Assembly: GCA_009829735.1 (NCBI GenBank)
Contig: CM020620.1
Location: forward strand, 14,691,420 to 14,755,419
DNA: 64,000 nucleotides
Reading direction: 5' to 3'
From: Pyropia yezoensis
Taxonomy: Eukaryota > Rhodophyta > Bangiophyceae > Bangiales > Bangiaceae
Positions 10,424-19,955 of this stretch are shown here, piece after piece. The position numbers and the translations under genes are program-made. The notes under the pieces are model-generated. The model saw only the letters and a list, made by a program, of their open reading frames with translations, did not search any database and was not told where the DNA came from. Numbering within the stretch: position 1 is the stretch's first letter; every line of letters starts with the position of its first letter.

Positions 10424-11419
10424 CTACTCACTCCCCGTAAAGCGCTCAGAGGAGCCGAGGTACTCAACCACGGTCCGCAGGACATGCACAGGGCAGTTGC
10501 CCTTGTGTGACAACCACTCTTCAATCTCGCCGCTGTGAAACACGCACATACACGGCAGGCGGCGCACCTTGTCCCCAGCCTGAAACTCTTCCAAACAGAT
10601 GCTGCACGGGTCCTCGGCACCAGCCGCGTCCGCAGCCTGCAGTGTGAACGACGGGAGCATGGACATTGCCCATGCGGGCACCGGGCACATGCCACCGGCC
10701 CCGCCGCCAGCGCCCCCCACGGGCACGCGCAGACCCGCTGGCAGTGCCGGCCTCGGCCCGCGCGCCACAGGGGCGTTGGCCACCGGCCCAGACAGGGGGG
10801 CAGTCGCCACAGAAACCGCGCGCATCGTACCCACGTCAGGCACCGGGGACATGCCCGGAAGCGAGACATCGACGTGCATCACGGGCACGCGCAGACCCGC
10901 TGGCAGTGCCGGCCACGGCCCGTGCGCCACAGGGGCGTTGGCCACCAGCCCAGACGGGGGGGCAGTCGCCACCACCCCCGCCGCAGACCCCCCCTGTGCG
11001 ATAGAGCCCGCCTGTGGTACACGGCCCATCACAAAGACATTCTGGCCACGCGAGCCATGGGGCGTCGTCGCCGCCGTGCTGAGGTTGTCGAGCGCGGCGC
11101 TCAGAGTGCCGGCGGGCGCCGTCGCGGCTGTGGATGACCCCGGCATGGCCGCTGCACCCTGGGAGGCATCGACGGGATCTGTGGCCGTGTCATCGGTCAA
11201 ATCGATGATGGGCGGGGGGACAGGAGCCCCCCCGTGGACCCCCGCCGAGTACCCGACCGCTCCGCTACCCGTCAAGAGCGCGATATCCGCCTCCGCTCTC
11301 TCCGATGAGCGCCCAGCCCGCTCGGCCAACCGAGAGGACCGCCGGGGGGGCCGGCGCCCGTGCCGCTCCCCCGTGTCGTCATCCGAGCTGCGCCGCTGGT
11401 AGTTGCGGTCAGCCGACAT
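10424..11419 (-). CDS. RING-finger protein (ZNRF-like ligand order) with SUMO-interaction-like motif
   Basis: Likely a ubiquitin E3 ligase. The start is the ATG at 11419 (MSADRNYQRR); upstream is an unrelated poly-C tract, and the alternative start is not ATG. The product is 331 residues. Residues 68-77 read PPPIIDLTDD, a textbook SUMO-interaction motif next to acidic residues. The middle is Ala/Pro/Gly-rich with two imperfect repeats (ALPAGLRVPV). The C-terminal RING spans residues 272-312: CSIC, then LPCMCVFH, then EIEEWL, then CPVH. The C-x-C and CP-x-H spacing is that of ZNRF1/2-type RINGs. However, residue 298 is Glu where the sixth zinc ligand, Cys, is expected. RING plus SIM suggests a SUMO-targeted ligase, but that role is inferred and the missing ligand could weaken zinc binding. 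It ends with TGA. Confidence 0.75.
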   Translation of the reverse strand: MSADRNYQRRSSDDDTGERHGRRPPRRSSRLAERAGRSSERAEADIALLTGSGAVGYSAGVHGGAPVPPPIIDLTDDTATDPVDASQGAAAMPGSSTAATAPAGTLSAALDNLSTAATTPHGSRGQNVFVMGRVPQAGSIAQGGSAAGVVATAPPSGLVANAPVAHGPWPALPAGLRVPVMHVDVSLPGMSPVPDVGTMRAVSVATAPLSGPVANAPVARGPRPALPAGLRVPVGGAGGGAGGMCPVPAWAMSMLPSFTLQAADAAGAEDPCSICLEEFQAGDKVRRLPCMCVFHSGEIEEWLSHKGNCPVHVLRTVVEYLGSSERFTGSE

Positions 11420-12060
11420 GATCCAGGCCCGGCTGGGGTTTGGGACGGGCAAGGCGGGTGCAAAAAAACAGTTTGTGGAGGGCCACGAGGGCGGGAAGGG
11501 GGGGGGGGGGGGGGGGGGGGGGGGGAGAGCGGGAAGGGTGGCGGAGAGCCCACACAGGCCGACGCGCATCCGTCCTGGGAAGGGGGCCGCCCGCGGGGGA
11601 ACGGTACTGTGGTGCTGGCAAAGAGGCTACAGGCCCCACGCGTCTCCTCCCTGATAATCCGAGAGGCGCCTTGCACGAGGCAGATCAGGTCCGGTCTCAA
11701 TGCAATAGATTGGGAGCCTGTGATGTCATGCCCGGGCCCAAGCACGTCCCGTGTTTCTTGTGCTGGGCCGACAGGACCGACCTCACTCAAACACAGGGTG
11801 GAAAGGCGTGCTTGACCACATTCGTCATTGCGTCAAGAGAGGGGGTGTCACACTCCCAAACTGCGCCCTAATTCTCGCCGAATGCTGTGTGGCCACTGCG
11901 CTGTGGGGCACGGCGTGTGCCGTCCGCGCAGTGATCCTTGAGCCGGGATCCTTGCCAAGCCTGTTTTTCAGCCGTTACGCCACTCCGCGACTTGTCAAGT
12001 GGCCCCCTGAACCCCCCTCCACACCCCCGTGCGGGCCGACTGTTTATTTTTGTCTTCGTC
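11420..12060. other. Non-coding stretch with 28-bp G tract
   Basis: An uninterrupted run of 28 G lies at 11498-11525, just upstream of the RING gene start (poly-C on its strand). The rest holds no supportable gene. Confidence 0.6.
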
Positions 12061-12179
12061 TATGAGGCGCGTTAATTGCCTATAGATGTCGCCTTCCCAC
12101 CATTTTTTATGAGGGTAAGCCAAGACGCACAGCGACGGTGCGTACCACAAGATGGAAGAAAAGGTGGGTTTTTGCCGTC

Positions 12180-13800
12180 GTTCAGGCGGGGTATGGCCGG
12201 CGGGGACGGCCGCTGGGGATGGCCGGCGAGGACAGCCGGAGGGGCTTACCTGTGGCGATTGCCTGCGGCAATTACCGGCGGGGACGGCCGGAGGGGCCTG
12301 CCCGCGGCGATTGCCCGCGGGGGCGGCCTGCAGGAGTGGCGTGCGGTAGCGGCCGAATGGGGCGGCGTGCGGCAGTGGCCGGCCGCCGCCGTGGCGAGCG
12401 GCGGGGCGGGTCGGGGGGGGGGGGGGGGGGGGGGGGGTGCCGGTGGAGGTGGCTTGTGGCGATTGTACACTACGGTGGCCGGCTGCAGGGGCCGGCGGTA
12501 GTGCCCTGCGGTGGAGGGCCGCTGCAGGGGGCCGCCTTCGTGGCCGGCGACAGGGGCCAGCGGTGGGGGCCAGCTGTGACGCCTGGCGGCAGCGGTGAAT
12601 GCGGGGTGTCCTGTGGCGGTGGGTAGCGGCGGTCCAGACCGTGGGGCTTGAAGAAGTTAACAAGAGCAACTAAGAAGCTCTTTCAGATGGGCCACCCCTC
12701 TCCACATCACTTTATCCGTTTACTTCCGCCGTGCAAAAGAAGTCTCCATATAACAACTCTCGGTGCCAGGTTCATCGTTAGATGCCTGGTAACGGGGGGG
12801 GAGGGCCCGTTTCAAAGGTTTGACCACTCGAGGAGCCATTATAGAGCCAGCTAAGAGCCCAGAGTGTGCCAGTCCCTGCACGCGTCGTGCTCGCAGGCGG
12901 CAGAGGCGAGCTGCCGCACCGCACCCCAGGTGCAACCGGGAGGAGTGGTGCGAGAAGATGGCGGGCAGCAGCAGCCTGTGGCAGTGGCCGGCGAGTGTGC
13001 CTTGTGGCGGGGGCAGGTGAGGGTGGCCGACATGGGTAACCGGCGGAGATGGCCTGCTGTGGTGGCCTGCGGCGGCTGCGGAGGCGGTGGCCTGCTGGGG
13101 TGGCCGGTGGGGGTGGACGGCGGCAGCGCTCGACGGCTTTTGCATGCGGCAGTGGCCTTGGGGATGGCTGGCGTGGTTGGCCGGCGGTGGTGGCTGGCGG
13201 CGGCGGGGACAGGAGGCTGCGGCCGGCGGCAGTGGCCTCCGGGATGGCTGGCGTGGTTAGCCAGCGGTGGTGGCTGGCGGCAGTGGCGTGGGGTGGCTGC
13301 CGGCAGTGGCGTGGGGTGGCTGCCGGCGGCGGGGACAGGAGGCTGTGGCCGGCGGGGGTGGCTGACGGCGATGGTCAGCGGTGGCGATGGCGACCTGAGG
13401 TTTCATGCGGCGGTAACCGGTGCGGATGGTCGGTGAGGGTTGCTGGCCAGGATGGCCGGTGGTTGCGGCGGGAAGCGGCTGATGTAGCCGGGAAAGAGCG
13501 GCTGCTACCGGCGTGGGTGCGGCTGGTACCGGCATAGAGGGGCGTCTGCTGTGGCCGGGGCGGCGGCGGCTGCTGAGGGGGGGGGGGCGGTGGCTAACAC
13601 TGGCGGGGGAACGGGGTCGGTCGGTGATACCGGGGGTGGGTAGCTGCTTCCGGTGGTGGGCCGTTGCTACTGAGGGCGAGGCGGCTCCTCCCGCTGCTGC
13701 AGCCGGGGAGGGGGGGGGGGGGGGGGGGGGGAGGGGGGCTGTTGGTACGCGTGTGGAGTGACTGCTACCGATGGGGGGCCGCTGGTACCGGCGGAGGGTG
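12180..13800. repeat. Degenerate G-rich minisatellite field with two long G tracts
   Basis: The plus strand is dominated by variants of GGCCGGCGGGGACGGC and GGCGGCAGTGGCCGGC, with tracts of 25 G (12413-12437) and 22 G (13710-13731). A more balanced island at 12640-12900 separates two blocks. Open frames on both strands are Gly/Trp- or Pro/Ala-rich and overlap each other, which is what repeats give, so none is called as a gene. Confidence 0.7.
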
Positions 13801-14082
13801 CGGCTGCTGCAGTCAGGCGGGTGGCACAGTGCTTGGGTTAGGGTTAGGGGCAGTTGTTGCCCTACACGACCCGGGAAGGCCCTCCGGCTGGAGCAGCGTC
13901 GTGGTGGGGAAGCAAAGTTAAGTTGACGGCAAGGGGGGGCAGAGATGAATCAAACAAAGACGCCCGGTCCGAGTTGTACAGCGCGTACAGGGCAGTCGCC
14001 ATCGCCCAAAGGGGCGCGTCGGGTGGTCAATGTATAGAAAACCCATCGTACCAGAGTAGAATCGAATGGGATTTGGGGGCCC

Positions 14083-14605
14083 CTACCACAACAGAAACGC
14101 TGTACCAGCGACCAGCCTCTGCAGTGTGTAAAGGCGATGAGAGCTAAGGGCGGTGAGAGCCGTCCACCACAGGAAAAGCATGGTCGTGGGCGGGCGCACT
14201 GTCCGCCCCCACCAGCATACGCCGCAGCGTGTACAGACGATGAGAGCCGTCCACCACAGGAAAGGCATGGTCGTGGGCGGAGCGACCAAACTCTCGATGC
14301 ACGCACATCGTGTCAATCGAGGCCGCGTAGCCAGCTCCATGGAACGACAAGAGTGGAGCGACGTCGCGGTCCACGTTGCCACCGTTGCGATCACCGCCAT
14401 TGGACGAACGGTGGCGGTGTCCTTCGCCGGTACCACTACCAGATCCACCCCCATTGCGGTCATCACCGCCACCACCGCCGCTGACACCGACACGAGTGCA
14501 TCCGCCGTATGGACCACCGTCGTGACAAACACGGCCGCAACCAGAGCTAGCGGTGCTGTCGTCGCGTTCGTGGTCATGATGGCCACCACCATTGGCGTCC
14601 ATCAC
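14083..14605 (-). pseudogene. Second ParB-like fragment, with tandem duplication
   Basis: On the minus strand the sequence reads HAFPVVDGSHRLYTLRRML, the same hydrophobic-DG-x-x-R-L-x-x-L signature as the ParB-like gene at 9064 (FLLVDGAPRLMALRELH). The encoding block occurs at 14239-14280 and again at 14152-14193, an 87-bp tandem duplication, and a shorter third trace follows. The frame then shifts: HRLYTLQRLVAGT continues in another frame. A Gly/Asp/Arg-rich segment precedes the motif, as in the larger gene. This looks like a decayed or mis-assembled relative. A possible first exon ends at a GTAAGT near 14960, with an ATG at 14993, but this is weak. Confidence 0.45.
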
Positions 14606-15000
14606 AGTCGATATGCCCCCGAACCGCCCAGAGGCCTCAGGTTGCCGTCGAGGACTACAGGGAATCGGGAAGGATTGTTCTTCGGCTGGAAAAAATCGTC
14701 AGCCGGAAAAAGGCGGTGTGGAAAGGCGGGGGACGTCCGTCGAGTCGAGGGGGAACTGTCCGGCAGGACGACGGCGGTTGGTGGGAGTGAACAGGAACGG
14801 GACGCGCACAACTGTACGTGTCACTCAGCGCCCTGTTCACAAGACCCGCCAGCGCATCCGACAAAAGATTTGTGGGGTGTGAAAAAATCAACAACAAACA
14901 AAGCTGCTCATGCCATTACACAACCATTTCAGAGGGTATTTAACGGTAACAAAAATCGCGACTTACACTGACGAGTGTGCCGGGGAGGAAGCCATCAAGA
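14606..15000. other. No firm gene; possible 5' exon and intron of the ParB-like fragment
   Basis: The minus strand has an ATG at 14993 followed within 40 bases by GTAAGT, then AT-rich sequence and a T-rich run ending in CAG near 14840. This could be the 5' end of the gene at 14083-14605. I cannot confirm it. Confidence 0.25.
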
Positions 15001-15019
15001 TCAGGGGGGGGGGGGTGCT

Positions 15020-15360
15020 GTTATGTACATAACGCGACACAGATCGAGTGGCCCCAACCCCAAGACTTGTCAACACAGCGGATCGGGCACTCGATCACAT
15101 GAATGTGGTTGAGAGGCGGCTTGACCGTTTATTCGGTGGCAAATCACGCGGACTGAACTCGCGAACGAAATCGACAGACATAAAATATACGGACGATCGT
15201 GCCCATTTTTGCAGTCGATGACGATGGCGCATGATGCGGCACGGATTTCTTCGCGGTTTAATGGAGAACGGTTCAAGTGGTTGTGTTTTGTACAAAACGA
15301 GTGCGGCCGCAAAGAGCGACCTGGAGGACCAACACGCACTGGTGTCGTTATGTACATAAC
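15020..15360. promoter_or_regulatory. Two GTTATGTACATAAC palindromes and one related palindrome
   Basis: The 14-mer occurs at 15020-15033 and 15347-15360. Between them, at 15285-15298, is GTTTTGTACAAAAC, another perfect 14-bp palindrome with the same TGTACA core. The interval is less GC-rich than its surroundings. The first copy lies 27 bases upstream of the minus-strand ATG at 14993. Confidence 0.55.
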
Positions 15361-15538
15361 ACGGACCCGCCCTGGTTCCCTGTCTTGGAGAACGTCGGAA
15401 CACGTAGTAATTGATCGTGGTATGCATTTCATGCCACGTGGCTTCCAACGAGAGTACTTGAATGCTGGACGCGTACTTGGATCACTTGTGCTCACTGAGC
15501 AAGAACGATGCACTGGCATCGTTAACCATCCGACATTT

Positions 15539-15860
15539 CTACCCGGTGTGTGTCTGTGTGGATACGCGGGCCGCGCCCCACTCAGTTGTAGCAGCAGGTG
15601 CATGGCCAGTGCACTGGACGGGGTACCACGCCCGCCGTGGACAGAACCGTGAGAGCATACGTCGCTTGGGTGTGAGAGTGTCCACGCGCCAGTCCTGTCC
15701 GTTCTGTGCACCAGTTACCTCGTGATTGGTGCACAACGCCACCTGCTCACACCTCCCCTGTAGGATGCGAGCGAGGTACACCAGCGGATGCGTTGGGGAG
15801 AAGCCCAGCAGTCTTGCAGCGTCGACCGGCGACGGGAGTTCGTCCATAGCTTCTGCCGTG
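15539..15860 (-). CDS. Possible C-terminal coding segment of an unrecognised gene
   Basis: The last roughly 105 codons of a long minus-strand frame read like ordinary protein (for example LLGFSPTHPLVYLARILQG and CEQVALCTNHEVTGAQNGQD) and end at 15539. Upstream, the same frame is merely the translation of a 39-bp minisatellite (15860-16600) and is probably not coding. A splice junction near 15860 would be needed to connect it to anything. I do not recognise a family. Confidence 0.25.
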
Positions 15861-15869
15861 CACACCTGC

Positions 15870-16600
15870 CGAGCACGCCTGCGCACGCGCCGCGACCCGC
15901 CGGGAGGCCAAGGACGCGTGCGCACCCGCCACGACCGGGCGGGATGCCAGATGCGGCCGAGCACTCCGCGGCGACCCGACCACCAGCCAAACGCGGCGGC
16001 GCACCAGCGGCGGCCCAACGGCGGGCCAATCGCACCAGTGGCATGATCCGCCGGGACCCCACGGCTGGCTGAAAGCGGCGGGGCACCAGCGGCGACCAGC
16101 CGGGTGGCGAAATGCACCCGCTCAACCGCTACGACCGGGCGGGGAGCCAGGAGCGGCCGAGCACCCGTGGCAGACTGCCAGACAGAACAGCCAGGCCGAG
16201 AACCCGCCGCGACCACCCAGAAGGTGAAGCGCGGCCAGGCACGCACCGCTACCCGCCGCAACCAGACGGCCGCCCAAAAAGGAGTCGTGGAGTGATCCGC
16301 GAGGAACCAACGGCCGTCCAATAGCGGCGGGGCATCAGCGGTTACCCGACGGCCAGCCAAAAGCACCAGCGCACCTGCGGCGACCAGACGAGAGACCACA
16401 AGCGGCCGAGCACCCGCGGCCACCCGACCGCCGGCCGAAAGTGGCCGAGCACCCGCCGCGACGCGGCGGACAGCCAAAAAGCGACGGCGCACCAGTGGCG
16501 AGCCGCCGGCAATGCAGCTCAAAGCGCCCGCGCGCGCAACGGTCCCGTTCCGGCGGGCGGCAGAGGACGCCCGCACGCGCGCCGGCACCCACCCAGCCCG
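15870..16600. repeat. Degenerate minisatellite, about 39-bp unit
   Basis: On the minus strand successive 13-codon blocks begin VAAGARPL, VAAGARPL, VAAGALVL, VTADAPPL, showing a 39-bp period; on the plus strand the core is a variant of GGCCGAGCACCCGCGGCGACC. Copies are heavily diverged. The region is open in several frames because the unit length is a multiple of three. Confidence 0.6.
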
Positions 16601-17205
16601 CGACGGTGAGCACTCATCGGGTGCCCCCATTGGCCCCAAGACGTGGTCGACTTTGGGGAGCACATAACTGACGGTACTTTTGCCTTCCCTCCTCATAGTT
16701 TAGAGAGAACAAGAGGCCTCAGAAAATGAAAAATACCATTTGACTCCCCCCAGTCTCCTCTACAAAGTGGTATGTCGTACATCTTATGCAGTACACAGAG
16801 ACCAAGGATCGCATCGAGAGTGGTCGACATTAGGTCCAGACTGGCTACGCTACAAAGTGCGTGGACACGCTGAGCGCTGAGCAGCACACGTGGCCTGCCT
16901 AATCGAGGGATCTTGGACGCCGTCCGGCACTGCTGTAAGCGCGGTCGGGTCGCCCATGGAAACTGCGGACACGTCTCGCATTGGCAAGATGCGACACTCG
17001 TTCCGGCCCCCTACCCTGCCAACGATGTCTGTATATTGAAGCGGCCCGCACGCGCGCCGCCCCCTCACCGTGAAGCCGCACCACCACGCGCCATTGTCGG
17101 GACGCCCGCTCACCCACACCGTCGGACCACCACGACCCTCCTATGCGACTTGCCCGATCGTCGTCTGGGCTGGGTTGGTGAACAGGGTTGGTTGGGGCGG
17201 GGGGG

Positions 17206-17208
<3 letters not shown>

Positions 17209-17240
<32 letters not shown>
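17209..17240. repeat. 32-bp G tract
   Basis: This is an uninterrupted run of 32 G, the longest homopolymer in the window, inside an open, low-complexity stretch upstream of the gene at 17563. The remainder of 16697-17562 holds no supportable gene. Confidence 0.9.
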
Positions 17241-17562
17241 CGTCGCCAGGGAGGTGGATCGGCGGCTTGGCCGGGGGGGGGGAGCACGGGCGCGGCGGCT
17301 CTGTTGGGGGAGGGGGCCGGATTGCGCCAGCACGGCCGGCGCGGTTCTTCAAACGGCGCCGGCACCGCTGCTGGCGTGCCGCCCCCGAGCCGCGCCCCCA
17401 CCCCACAGCCGCGTGGCCTCTTCCTTGCTCCTTGCCCTTCCCCCCCTCGCCCGCCTCCCGGGGTGGTGGCCAAGTCGGCGGGTGGTGGTGGCGGTGCGGT
17501 GCGTGTGTCGCCTGTGAGACGGGTTTTCGAGAGCAGCAGCCCCCCCGGGGAACGTTGCCGGC

Positions 17563-18348
17563 ATGCCGGGGCATGCGGCGCACAGCCTTCATGGTGGGGC
17601 GGCTCACTTTGCTGTCGATGTGTTTGTAGACTACTTGCGCGTTTTTGGCTTGCTCACGGGTGCCCCCGGCGCCGCCGCTTCCCGTATCAGCGAGGACGCC
17701 GCGGCAATGTGTCACGGCGGAATGGCCCTAGCAGCGGTGGCCGTGGCTGTCCAGTGGGAAAACCTGTACTGTGTGGCTGCCCGTGCGAGTGTCGGGCGCC
17801 CTCCGGCTCGGGAGCAGCCGGTGGCCTGCGAGCACGTGCCCACGGCCTTGCTCATTGCGTGTCGCGCCGTCTGTCGGCGGCTGCAGAGTTGTGGCCTGGC
17901 AGCGGACGCGGCGGAAGCCGATCAAGAGCCCGTGCGGCTGATCTACTCTCTGATGGCGTTCAACGAGGCTGAGGGGCTGTCCGTCGCCATTGCCGAGCTG
18001 GCCCTCCGCGCGGTGTGGCAGGACGCCCATCCCACCGTGCGCGCGGCTTCGTTCGTTTCCGTCGCAGACGTTGCGTCCATGCGGCGTGTCGTGGACGCGG
18101 CAATGGCTCCCACCGGCACGGGCACGGGTGCATGGCCGTCTGCGATTTGTATCCCGGCGGACCTGGCCGTTGTCACTAAGTACCCTGACATGCACCTCGT
18201 CTTGGAATCTGGCACCACCGCGACAGCGGCCGCTGTCGCGGGAGAGGCTACGGGGCAGCACGTTGAGGAGGCGGCGGTCCCGGAAGCCTCCCCGCCGTCC
18301 CGTCGCCGGAGTCTGCGCCTGGCCATGCGCAGCACACGGGGGCGATAG
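17563..18348 (+). CDS. Unknown helical protein, paralogue of the gene at 19299-19955
   Basis: A 261-residue product starts at the ATG at 17563 (MPGHAAHSLHGG), the position where the paralogue's start aligns (MPRRSIHTANGG). Shared blocks include FGLLTGAPGAA, a central helix (VPTALLIACRAVC against VPTAMLVACRAAC) and LALRAVWQDAHP. The shared region is rich in Ala/Leu/Val helices; a cyclin-like helical bundle is conceivable but I cannot see a diagnostic motif. The last 70 residues are not shared and end in a basic cluster (PSRRRSLRLAMRSTRGR) that could be a nuclear signal. The gene ends with TAG and faces its paralogue tail to tail across about 950 bases. Confidence 0.7.
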   Translation: MPGHAAHSLHGGAAHFAVDVFVDYLRVFGLLTGAPGAAASRISEDAAAMCHGGMALAAVAVAVQWENLYCVAARASVGRPPAREQPVACEHVPTALLIACRAVCRRLQSCGLAADAAEADQEPVRLIYSLMAFNEAEGLSVAIAELALRAVWQDAHPTVRAASFVSVADVASMRRVVDAAMAPTGTGTGAWPSAICIPADLAVVTKYPDMHLVLESGTTATAAAVAGEATGQHVEEAAVPEASPPSRRRSLRLAMRSTRGR

Positions 18349-19298
18349 TGGAGGTAAGGGCCCAAGAAACCTGTTCCGCCTTCTTATGTCTTTGACCCTG
18401 TGCCGTGCATCACCCGGTACACCCACGCCGTGTCGGGAAACGCCCGTTTGGAGAGCGCCTACGGGAGCTCACACGACGACTCGCTTGGTCGTGTGTGCGG
18501 TAAGCATGTAAAGGATGCTGCCTTTTCTGTTTGGGGGAGGGGGGGGGGCGATTTCTCATGCCCCACCCCTGAGAGCTACTTTGTCGCGTGTGGAACGCCT
18601 CTGTGCCAACACTTGACCACATGTTCTGTCTATGGTGAAAGAGATGTGGGCGGGGTGGAGGCGTATCATGTTTTGCATAGATCATTCCCATGCTTCTACA
18701 CGTTGTGTCTGTGGTCGTGTCCTTGGCCGACCGTGCGTTGGCGTTGTGTAGCGTGCCCCCGGCCCACCACATGTACAAAAAACCGTATCTTCCACGCGCC
18801 CTACTCACCAATGCGGGCCACATTGCGGGGGGGGGGGGGCAGGCAGACAAGTACTTTTTCACCTTCTTGTCCTCGCGCAGCTACGCAACGCGAGCTGCCG
18901 CGCCGCGATGGGCGACGCGACAGACACGTCGGCCCACGCCCAGGCGCCCGTGCTGTCCTGCTTGGGCTTGGCCGTCACTGCCCTCTTGCGCCTCGAAATG
19001 GGACCTCCACACGGGCCGAGGGCGTCTGGGGTACTCCGTATCCGTCCCATGGACCACAAACAAAAGACCGGGGACCCCGACGAGGCCATGGCGTACAGTA
19101 GCCGCCAGATAGGGAGGGAGGGGGGGAGGGGGGGGGGCGCCCGCAAAGGGCTTCCCAGGCACCTGTGTGGGGGCCTGGACACGCGATGGACAACGCGATG
19201 GAAAACAATTTGTACAAGAGCCGCCGATACATCCCCACGGACACCCAGTACCCGTCGTACAGACAAACCACCCACACAGTGCCGGCACCGTGGACCTC
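18349..19298. other. Intergenic region between convergent paralogues
   Basis: It contains short G tracts (near 18535, 18828 and 19125) and overlapping composition-driven frames on both strands. No gene is supported. Confidence 0.5.
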
Positions 19299-19955
19299 CT
19301 ACAATGGGACATTCGAGAAACAATCCCCCTCGGGATACCCACTCGCACTAAACAAGCCGGCGAGGGGGTCCAGCGCCGACGCGGGCGGGTCCCCATTGTC
19401 TCCGATAGGGGCCTTGGCAGCGTCCACACAGTGTCGCATTGCAGAGACGTCTGCCGCGAACGCCGGTGCCACATGTGCCACTGGCGGGTGAGCGTCTTGC
19501 CACACCGCCCGGAGGGCGAGCTCCGCAACCGCAACAGCGAGTCCGTCGGCCGCGTTGAGTGCCACCACAGAGGAGATCAGCCGCAGGGGCTCTTCGTCGG
19601 CTGCCGCCCCTCGGGGTGTCAGACCCGATCCCTGCAGGCGGTCACAAGCGGCCCTACAGGCAACAAGCATGGCAGTCGGTACATACTGGGCGGCCACAGG
19701 CTCTGGCCGCGCCGCCGGCCGGAGGCTGTTGAGACGGCCAGGAACAGAGTACGTGTTGTCCCACTCAAGGGCAATAAAGATCGCCGCCGCAGCCATTCCG
19801 CTACGGCTCCTCCCCGCCGTGAGGTCGTTGACGAGGGAGGAGGCGGCGCCGGGGACGCCCGTCAGCAGGCCAAAAAACCGCAGCACGAGCACAAACGTCT
19901 CGACGGCACCGTGCAGAGCGCCACCATTGGCGGTATGGATGGACCGACGCGGCAT
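19299..19955 (-). CDS. Unknown helical protein, paralogue of the gene at 17563-18348
   Basis: A 218-residue product starts at the ATG at 19955 (MPRRSIHTANGG); a longer frame back to 20120 exists but its extra residues have no counterpart in the paralogue. It aligns through FFGLLTGVPGAA, EWDNTYSVPGRL, VPTAMLVACRAACDRL, a Pro/Glu-containing loop, and VAELALRAVWQDAHP. It lacks the paralogue's basic tail and ends FSNVPL followed by TAG. Alignment with the neighbour is the main evidence that both are real genes. Function is unknown. Confidence 0.68.
   Translation of the reverse strand: MPRRSIHTANGGALHGAVETFVLVLRFFGLLTGVPGAASSLVNDLTAGRSRSGMAAAAIFIALEWDNTYSVPGRLNSLRPAARPEPVAAQYVPTAMLVACRAACDRLQGSGLTPRGAAADEEPLRLISSVVALNAADGLAVAVAELALRAVWQDAHPPVAHVAPAFAADVSAMRHCVDAAKAPIGDNGDPPASALDPLAGLFSASGYPEGDCFSNVPL

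Noticed and set aside
13833-13850. TTAGGG-type telomere repeat
   Set aside because: Only about two and a half units (GGGTTAGGGTTAGGGG) in a G-rich minisatellite; not evidence of a telomere or fusion point.
15095-15711. Minus-strand frames containing VMYIT or YVHN
   Set aside because: These peptides are simply the translation of the GTTATGTACATAAC palindrome and recur wherever it does.
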